From assembly GCF_004337705.1 (NCBI RefSeq), contig NZ_SKBU01000006.1:1-64000 (forward strand): DNA of 64,000 nt, in the 5' to 3' direction. The notes beneath the pieces are model-generated. The model was not told the DNA's origin. It was given only the letters and a program-made list of their open reading frames with translations, and searched no databases. The stretch comes from Rubrobacter taiwanensis. GTDB taxonomy: Bacteria; Actinomycetota; Rubrobacteria; Rubrobacterales; Rubrobacteraceae. This document shows positions 35,032 to 41,318 of the stretch, piece by piece. A program made the translations under genes and the position numbers. The stretch's first letter is position 1. Each line of letters opens with the position of its first letter.

Positions 35032-36675
35032 ATGCGAAGGCGACTACCCATTCTCCCGTTGCTGGTGCTTCTGTTTCTATTGCCGGGAGGATGCCTCTCG
35101 GGCGCACAGCCGGAGAACAACGCCCCGGGCGAGAACGGCGGGACCACGAACGAGGAGCAGAGCAGCAACGCCGTCACCTCGTTAGAAAACGTAGAAGACG
35201 CAACCCTCTACATCGAGGCCCGGGGCGGTGAGGCCGACATGGGCCGCCAGTTCGGCGAGATCTCCTTCGGCAGCGGCTCGGGCTTCATAATCAGCGAGGA
35301 CGGGCTCGCGGTCACCAACAACCACGTGGTCGCCGGTTCGGGATTCCTGCAGGTATACATCGCGGGCGAGGACGAGCCGGTGGATGCCACGGTTCTGGGC
35401 ACCTCGGAGTGCTCGGACCTGGCGGTCATCAAGCTCAACGCGGGCGGCCTGCCCTACCTGGAGTGGCGCGAGGGCGAGATAAGCTCGACCCTCGAAGTGT
35501 ACACCGCCGGCTTCCCGGCCGACGACGTGGAAGGCGAGGAGATCCCGGACTATACCACCACCAGAGGCAGCGTAAACTCCACGGAAGCCAGCGGCGAGAC
35601 AGCCTTCGCCTCGGTCGACTCGGTCATCGAGCACGACGCGGTGATCCGGCCCGGCAGTTCGGGCGGCCCGCTGGTGGACTCCGAAGGCCGGGTCGTGGGC
35701 ATCAACTACGCCGCACGGATCGACAGCAATGGCAACCCCACTCCCCCGTACTTCGCCATCGGCCGCGACGAAGCGCAGGGCATCCTGTCGCAGCTCGAAA
35801 ACGGCGATGTAGACTCCATCGGGATCAGCGGCGAAGCCTTCGTGAACGAAGAGGTAGGTTTCTCCGGCATCGTCGTCACCTCGGTCGAGACCGGCTCGCC
35901 GGCGAGCAACGCGGGCATCGAGGGCTTCGACCCCAACGGGGGAACCGTCGACATAATCACCGAACTGGAAGGCACCCGCCTCGCCGAGGACGGCACCAAG
36001 AGCGTATACTGCAGCGTCCTGCGCCAGCGCGGCGACGACGCCCCGATGAAGATCCGGGTCGAACGCTACCAGCTCGATGCGAACGGCAATCCCACTGGCG
36101 AGTTCCAGGTGCTTGAGGGCGAGCTGAACAGCGACAGAGAGCTGGAGGTGGTCGAGGAGTTCGGCGGAACCGGCGGCTCGGACACCTCCGGCGGCTCCAC
36201 CGAGATCACCGACGACTCAGGGGCCATCATGGTGGAGGTCCCATCCAGCTGGAGCGACGTAAACGGGAGCCCGGCTGCGATCCTCGACGGCCTCCCGGAG
36301 GGCCCGGCGCTCGCCGCTTCGCCGGATCTAAACGGTCTCTTCGAGACGTTCGAAACGCCGGGAGTCGCGATCTACGCCTCCGCCGAGGCCGTCCAGACGT
36401 ACACCCCGGACACCCTGCTGGACAACTTCGACTTCTCCAGCAGCTGCGAGCTGGACGGCTCGCGCGAGAGTTACGACGACGGTCTCTACGTAGGAGTCTC
36501 CGAGGTCTGGACCAACTGCGGCGGGGTTAGCTCTCAGGAGCTGATCTCCATCGCAGCAACGCCGGAAGACGGCTCCTTCATCATATACACCTTCATCCAG
36601 ACCACCGGTCCGGAGGATGTGGAGGCGGCTCAGAGGGTGATCGAGACCTTCACGGTGGACGGCGGCGCCCTGTAG
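35032..36675 (+). CDS. Trypsin-like serine protease lipoprotein with PDZ-like and extra C-terminal domain
   Basis: 547 residues. The signal ends with a lipobox-like LPGGC (about Cys 21), then an Asn/Glu-rich linker. The HtrA-like protease domain shows the triad: TNNHVVAGSG (His), CSDLAVIKL (Asp), IRPGSSGGPLVDSEG (Ser). A degenerate PDZ-like domain (GIVVTSVETGSPASNAGIEG) follows, then a Gly/Ser linker and an acidic domain of about 150 residues containing two Cys (SSCELDG and TNCGGV). This last domain resembles secreted domains found in actinobacterial trypsin-like proteins of unknown role. It probably acts in envelope protein quality control. Confidence 0.87.
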   Translation: MRRRLPILPLLVLLFLLPGGCLSGAQPENNAPGENGGTTNEEQSSNAVTSLENVEDATLYIEARGGEADMGRQFGEISFGSGSGFIISEDGLAVTNNHVVAGSGFLQVYIAGEDEPVDATVLGTSECSDLAVIKLNAGGLPYLEWREGEISSTLEVYTAGFPADDVEGEEIPDYTTTRGSVNSTEASGETAFASVDSVIEHDAVIRPGSSGGPLVDSEGRVVGINYAARIDSNGNPTPPYFAIGRDEAQGILSQLENGDVDSIGISGEAFVNEEVGFSGIVVTSVETGSPASNAGIEGFDPNGGTVDIITELEGTRLAEDGTKSVYCSVLRQRGDDAPMKIRVERYQLDANGNPTGEFQVLEGELNSDRELEVVEEFGGTGGSDTSGGSTEITDDSGAIMVEVPSSWSDVNGSPAAILDGLPEGPALAASPDLNGLFETFETPGVAIYASAEAVQTYTPDTLLDNFDFSSSCELDGSRESYDDGLYVGVSEVWTNCGGVSSQELISIAATPEDGSFIIYTFIQTTGPEDVEAAQRVIETFTVDGGAL

Positions 36676-36703
36676 AGCCCGGAGCAGTGCCGGCGTCCGC
36701 CGT

Positions 36704-37456
36704 TTAGATGCGGAAGACCTCGCCCGGCCCGGCGTGTTCGGCCGGGCCGCCGAACTCCGCGCGGGCTGCAGCTACCGAGGGAGCTTCCGGCCCGGGGATG
36801 TGGGTCAGCAGCAGCCGCCGCGCGCCCGCCATCCGGGCCAGCAGGCCGGCCTCGGCGGCGGAGAGGTGCATGCCCTCGGCCGATCTCCCGTCCGTGCCCC
36901 ACCCTGCTTCGCACAGGAAGAGATCGGCCCCGGTGGCGAATCCTGCCAGCGAGGGGTCCCAACCGGTGTCCGCCGAGTAGACGAGCGCCGCACCGCCAAG
37001 AGAGATCCGGAACGCGTACGTGTCGACCGGGTGGAGGGTCTTGTGAAAAGAGATTCGGACCTTGCCCAGCCGCAGCGTGCTGTCCGGATCGTACTCTGAG
37101 ACCCGGAACGCATCCTTGAAGAAGCCGGGAGAGGGTTCTACGGGTTCGACGACGCGCCGCAGCCGCTCCGCTGCGCCGGGCGGCAGGAAGAGGGGAAGCG
37201 ATGCCCGGCGTCCGGAACCAAAGAGCAGGTAGTAGCGAAAAGGCATCAGGTCCGCGAAGTGGTCGAAGTGGAGATGGGATATGATAACCGCCGAGAGGTC
37301 TTCCGGCGGCATCACGGCCCGCAGCCGCTCGAAGACTCCGGTGCCGCAGTCCAGCAGCACCCGGAGCTCGCCCGTCTCGATCAGGAAACCCGTACAGGCC
37401 CGGCCTGGGGAGGGCCAGGCCGGTCCGCTGCCGAGGACCCGGAGCCGGAGGCTCAC
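36704..37456 (-). CDS. MBL-fold metallo-hydrolase (RNase Z/AtsA-like), possible phosphodiesterase
   Basis: 250 residues. Zinc ligands are SHLHFDH (H61, H63, D65, H66), the His in TLHPVDTY, the Asp in YSADTGWDP and the His in LLTHIPGP. The fold subgroup includes RNase Z-like enzymes and phosphodiesterases. The GTG start overlaps the stop of the cyclase-kinase gene by 4 nt, so the two proteins are made together. Class II cyclic-nucleotide phosphodiesterases share this HxHxDH fold, so it may degrade the nucleotide made by its operon partner; that is inference from context, not from a diagnostic motif. Confidence 0.85.
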   Translation of the reverse strand: MSLRLRVLGSGPAWPSPGRACTGFLIETGELRVLLDCGTGVFERLRAVMPPEDLSAVIISHLHFDHFADLMPFRYYLLFGSGRRASLPLFLPPGAAERLRRVVEPVEPSPGFFKDAFRVSEYDPDSTLRLGKVRISFHKTLHPVDTYAFRISLGGAALVYSADTGWDPSLAGFATGADLFLCEAGWGTDGRSAEGMHLSAAEAGLLARMAGARRLLLTHIPGPEAPSVAAARAEFGGPAEHAGPGEVFRI

Positions 37457-39558
37457 GGCTTCCGGCTGACGGTCACGCTCACAGGCTGGTTCGGGAGGGA
37501 CATGCTGCCCGCGGCGGGGATCTGGGAAACGATCTGCCCCGCTGGGGCGGCCGCGTCCGGATCTTCGCGCACGTTGCCAAGGTTGAGCCCGGAGCCGTTA
37601 AGCCTGCCGCGAGCCTCCTCCATCGTAAGCCCTGCGAGATCGGGGACGGTAACCAGCCGCTGGTTGCTGCTGCCCAGCGAGACGGAGATCTCGGAGCCCG
37701 GCTCCGCCGCCGCGCCGCTCGGCGGGTCCTGGCTGATAACGATATCCTCCGGGTCCGGGCTGGACTCGCTGGCCACGACTTCGAAGCCGCCTGCGGATGC
37801 CCGGGCCTCCTCCAGCGTCTGCCCCACCAGATCCGGGACGGTGGACTCTCCGGCCCCGCCGCCCGGAGAAGATCCGCCGGGTCCGAAGACCGTCCATATC
37901 AGGCCGCCCAGCACCACGGCCGCCGCAAACGCTCCGGCGACCAGCACTCCACCCCTCCGCCCGCCTCTCTCCGGCGGAGGGAGCGGTGTCTGGACCTGCT
38001 GTTCGATCTTCTGGTCTTCGCCTCCCCGCTCACGCTCTTCCAGTTCCTGCTCGATCAGGGTCAGGTCTCCGACTTCCCGCTCGCGCTCCAGCTCTTCCCT
38101 CGACTCCACTATCGTGTCCCCGCTCACACGCATATCGAGCATCCTTTCGAGGTCCGTTATCAGAGCCGCTGCCGACGGATAACGCTTTTCGGGGTCTTTA
38201 GACAGCAGGCGCAGGGTTATTCCGTTCAGCTCCTCAGGAATATCCGGCCTCACCTCCCGGGGCGGGCTGCAATCCCCCCTCAGGTGGCACATCATGATCG
38301 CCGCCGGGGTATCGGCCTTGTAGGGGACCTCACCGGTAAGCATCTCGTACAGGACTATGCCTAAAGAGTACAGGTCGCTCCGGGCTGTGGCTTCCTCACC
38401 CCTGACCTGCTCAGGCGAGATATACTGGGCCGTACCCATCACTGAGCCCTCCTGGGTGATCGAGGCCCCAGACGAGGCACGGGCGATGCCGAAGTCTGCC
38501 ACCTTAGCCTCTCCACCCTCGGTTATGAGTATGTTCTGCGGTTTTATGTCCCGGTGGATGATGCCGTGCTGGTGAGCGTAGTCCAGAGCCCTGGCTATCT
38601 GCATCGTGTATCTCGCCGCTCTTTCGGGTTCGAGCGGCCCCTCGCGCTCGATAACACCCTTGAGGGTCCCGCCTGGGAGGTACTCCATTACTATGTAGTA
38701 GGCGCCCTCCCTGGTCTCGCCCCAGTCGTGCACGGGGACAATGTGCGAGTGTGATAGCGAAGCTGCGCTCTGCGCCTCTCGCCGGAAGCGCTCCAGAAAC
38801 GGTTCGTCAGAAGCATACTGCGGCCGGAGCGCCTTGAGCGCCACCTTCCGCCCCAAAACCTGATCGTATGCCAGATACACCTCCGCCATCCCACCCCCGC
38901 CGATGGGGTACTCGATCTGGTAGCGGTCGCCGCCCGACCTCCCCCCGGCATCCTCTTTCCCGGGCAGCACGGGCCCGGCCGTCTTGATCGGGGGGAAGTC
39001 CGCCGGCAGGTCCGGGACGACGAGCTGGTAGATGTCCTCCGTGTAGCGCAGATCCCGCAGCCGGTGCTCGCCCAGCGGCCTCAGCTCGGCCTCCGGCTCC
39101 ACATGCACCAGGTGATCGCGCATCAGGTAGTACGCCGCGCCGGAGACCAGGATCTGCCCCCCATGCCCGGCGCTCATCAGGCGCGCAACGCGGTTTACCG
39201 GCGGCCCGAAGTAGTCGCCGCCACGCTCGGTCGCCGCGCCGCTGTGCAGAGCCATGCGGACCCGGATCACGCATCTTGGATCCCACGGCTCGGCGAAGAG
39301 CGCCCGTTGGGCCGCCAGCGCCGCCATGAAAGCCTGCCGGGCCGAGTTGAACGCCACGCAGTAAGCGTCGCCGACGGTCTTGAATATATAACCCTCGTTC
39401 GCCTCCATGGCGGCAGCGAGTATCTCATTGTGCCGCACGACGGCCACGTCCATCTCCACCGGGCAGCTCTCGTAGAGAGCCGTCGAGCCCTCGATGTCCG
39501 TGAACAGGAACGTTACCGTGCCGCTGGGAAGACGATCCGATCCATCACGGGAAGCCAT
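37453..39558 (-). CDS. Class III nucleotide cyclase - Ser/Thr kinase - TM - 2x PASTA fusion
   Basis: 701 residues. Residues 14-180 are a class III cyclase with both metal Asp (FTDIEGST, D21; TVGDAY, D64), base-contacting K60, D115 of GGDYFG, and the transition-state pair N122/R126 (VNRVAR), so it looks active. Residues 212-470 are a PknB-like kinase: Gly loop IGGGGMAEVYLA, K242, HRDIKPQNI (335-343), DFGIAR (355-360), activation segment GTAQYISPEQ. A charged helical linker, one TM segment (about 538-557) and two PASTA repeats (571-628, 635-699) follow. The start is ATG 39558. One protein thus carries a second-messenger synthase and a receptor kinase. Divergent from genes with cyclic-nucleotide and FHA domains. 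Confidence 0.95.
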   Translation of the reverse strand: MASRDGSDRLPSGTVTFLFTDIEGSTALYESCPVEMDVAVVRHNEILAAAMEANEGYIFKTVGDAYCVAFNSARQAFMAALAAQRALFAEPWDPRCVIRVRMALHSGAATERGGDYFGPPVNRVARLMSAGHGGQILVSGAAYYLMRDHLVHVEPEAELRPLGEHRLRDLRYTEDIYQLVVPDLPADFPPIKTAGPVLPGKEDAGGRSGGDRYQIEYPIGGGGMAEVYLAYDQVLGRKVALKALRPQYASDEPFLERFRREAQSAASLSHSHIVPVHDWGETREGAYYIVMEYLPGGTLKGVIEREGPLEPERAARYTMQIARALDYAHQHGIIHRDIKPQNILITEGGEAKVADFGIARASSGASITQEGSVMGTAQYISPEQVRGEEATARSDLYSLGIVLYEMLTGEVPYKADTPAAIMMCHLRGDCSPPREVRPDIPEELNGITLRLLSKDPEKRYPSAAALITDLERMLDMRVSGDTIVESREELEREREVGDLTLIEQELEERERGGEDQKIEQQVQTPLPPPERGGRRGGVLVAGAFAAAVVLGGLIWTVFGPGGSSPGGGAGESTVPDLVGQTLEEARASAGGFEVVASESSPDPEDIVISQDPPSGAAAEPGSEISVSLGSSNQRLVTVPDLAGLTMEEARGRLNGSGLNLGNVREDPDAAAPAGQIVSQIPAAGSMSLPNQPVSVTVSRKP

Positions 39559-39774
39559 CTCTCCAGCTCAACTCCTCTTTGCCACCCCTTCTTCGTAAGT
39601 AAGGCGGGCCTCTAGACCATCTCAATCCTGACTCTATCAAGTGCGCCAGCCGCAGCGGACAATTCTTCGAGATTTTTCTCTCAAACCAGAAATTTCACAT
39701 ACCCCACAGCAATCCCGGTTGGATAGAGTTGGGTTGTAACGCGTGTTGTGAGTTCCGGAAAGAAAGGGGGACTC
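39559..39774. promoter_or_regulatory. Divergent intergenic region of the signalling cluster
   Basis: 216 bp without a gene, relatively AT-rich in the middle (39640-39720). GGATAGAGTT with TAGAGT at 39724-39729 is the likely plus-strand -10, about 45 nt before the TTG at 39775. Bases 39595-39640 probably hold the minus-strand promoter, but no clear box was recognised. Confidence 0.5.
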
Positions 39775-40041
39775 TTGCAAGATGGGGAATACCCGGTGGT
39801 GGAGAGAAGGATCGGCCGTATCTACCTGTCTGCGGTTATCGCGGTAGCGCTGGTTCTCCTGCTGGCGGCCGGAGGGCCTGCTCTGGCGCAGGAGACCCAG
39901 ACCCCGCAGACGCTGGGCGGGGGCGAGATCGGCTACCTCGACTGGCTGTACCACCTTCCGCTGGCGCTGGGCTGCGCACTGCTGGTGGTAGCGGTAGACG
40001 CGTTCGTGATCCTCCGGTACATCCGCGGGAAGGAAGCCTGA
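39775..40041 (+). CDS. Small membrane protein
   Basis: 88 residues from TTG 39775, which follows AAAGGGGGA; a GTG at 39748 is a longer alternative. It has a signal or TM segment (IYLSAVIAVALVLLLAAGG, cleavage-like ALAQE) and a second TM segment (LPLALGCALLVVAVDAFVIL) ending in RYIRGKEA. The topology suggests either an exported protein with a C-terminal anchor or a two-TM hairpin. No family recognised. It lies 2 nt upstream of the cyclic-nucleotide-binding membrane protein and is presumably its partner. Confidence 0.7.
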   Translation: MQDGEYPVVERRIGRIYLSAVIAVALVLLLAAGGPALAQETQTPQTLGGGEIGYLDWLYHLPLALGCALLVVAVDAFVILRYIRGKEA

Positions 40042-40043
40042 GA

Positions 40044-41318
40044 ATGGGCGCCACGCTGGAACGCTTCGTCTCGCTGCGGCGCGTCCCGATGAAGGCGGTT
40101 CTGGCGACCGCGCTGGTCTCCTGGGCTTTGCAGGCCTACGCCTTCGCGACGGGGCAGCCGTTCTACCTGATAGTCATCCTGGCCGTGATCCCCTGGATAC
40201 CGCTGGCCCTCTTCGAGGGGCTCTGGAAGTACCAGCACTACAGCTGGATGGCGGTCTTCGCCGTGGTCACCGCCCTGCAGGTGCTGCACATGGGCGAGCA
40301 CTTCCTGCAGGTGACGCAGCTCAGCGTGCTCAACGGGACGCTCGCCTGCCCGCCGCCCTCGGAGGGAGCCACCTTCGCAACCCGCATCGTCATGCCGGAC
40401 GCGGCAGGCCAGCCCACAGACGTGGTCGGACCGGCTGCCTGCGGCGTGCTGGGGTTTCTGGACTTTGAGCTGGTGCACCTTGTGTGGGATACGGCGGTCT
40501 GGCTCGGGGCGCTGTGGCTGCTGACCAAGTTCCCGCGCAACGCCTGGCTGTGGGTGGCCATGATCTTCGCCAGCATCCACGAGGTCGAGCACCTCTTCCT
40601 CGGCTACATCTACTACGTCGAGACGGCGGCCATCTACACGTACCCCAAACAGATGTGGGACCTCGTCCGCGACGGCAACATCCTCACCGCGGTGCCGGCC
40701 GGTATAGAGGTCGTTCCGGCCACCTTCTACGAGGCTGGGGGCAAGACGGGCATCCTGGGCCGCGGCGGGCTGGTAGAGGTTCTGCTCTTCGGGGAAGGTT
40801 CGCAGAGCTTCCTGCTGCGTCCCTACCTGCACTTCGGGTACAACTCGCTGGTCGTCATCCCGACGGTTATAGCGTTCCTGGTTCAGGCCCGCAAAGTGCG
40901 CGACGAGTACCTGGCAAAGGCGCTGCCCACGCTGACCGAGGAGCAGATGATCCAGGCCACACCCCTGCTCGAGCGCGAGGCGTTCGATGCCGGCGAGGTC
41001 ATCATCCGTCAGGGCGACATAGCCGACAAGTTCTACATCATCACCAGGGGCGACGTCGAGGTGCTGCGTGAGCAGCCCGGCGGCCGGGAGCTGGTCATCA
41101 CCCGGCTGGGTCCCGGCCAGTACTTCGGCGAGATCGGGCTGCTCCACGGCGGCAAGCGCACGGCCACCGTACGCGCAGCCGGAGACGTGGAGGTCATGTC
41201 GCTGGACCGCAACACGTTCGCCAGCCTGATGGACAGTTCGGAGCTGAGCAAGGCCGAAGTAGAGCGCCTCGTGCGCCAGCGGGTGAGGCAGTTGCACGCG
41301 ATGAAGACCGGTGGGTGA
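40044..41318 (+). CDS. Polytopic membrane protein with C-terminal cyclic-nucleotide-binding domain
   Basis: 424 residues. Residues 17-285 have six or seven hydrophobic segments with paired His/Glu motifs, HMGEH (82-86) and HEVEH (179-183, an HExxH pattern), plus H65, H145 and H263, suggesting an intramembrane metal site. Residues 315-400 are a cNMP-binding domain with phosphate cassette FGEIGLLHGGKRTATV, containing the Glu and Arg that contact ribose and phosphate. The N-terminal family was not recognised. ATG 40044 with GGAAGGAAG upstream; its stop overlaps the GTG of the next gene (GTGA), so both are translated together. Confidence 0.85.
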   Translation: MGATLERFVSLRRVPMKAVLATALVSWALQAYAFATGQPFYLIVILAVIPWIPLALFEGLWKYQHYSWMAVFAVVTALQVLHMGEHFLQVTQLSVLNGTLACPPPSEGATFATRIVMPDAAGQPTDVVGPAACGVLGFLDFELVHLVWDTAVWLGALWLLTKFPRNAWLWVAMIFASIHEVEHLFLGYIYYVETAAIYTYPKQMWDLVRDGNILTAVPAGIEVVPATFYEAGGKTGILGRGGLVEVLLFGEGSQSFLLRPYLHFGYNSLVVIPTVIAFLVQARKVRDEYLAKALPTLTEEQMIQATPLLEREAFDAGEVIIRQGDIADKFYIITRGDVEVLREQPGGRELVITRLGPGQYFGEIGLLHGGKRTATVRAAGDVEVMSLDRNTFASLMDSSELSKAEVERLVRQRVRQLHAMKTGG

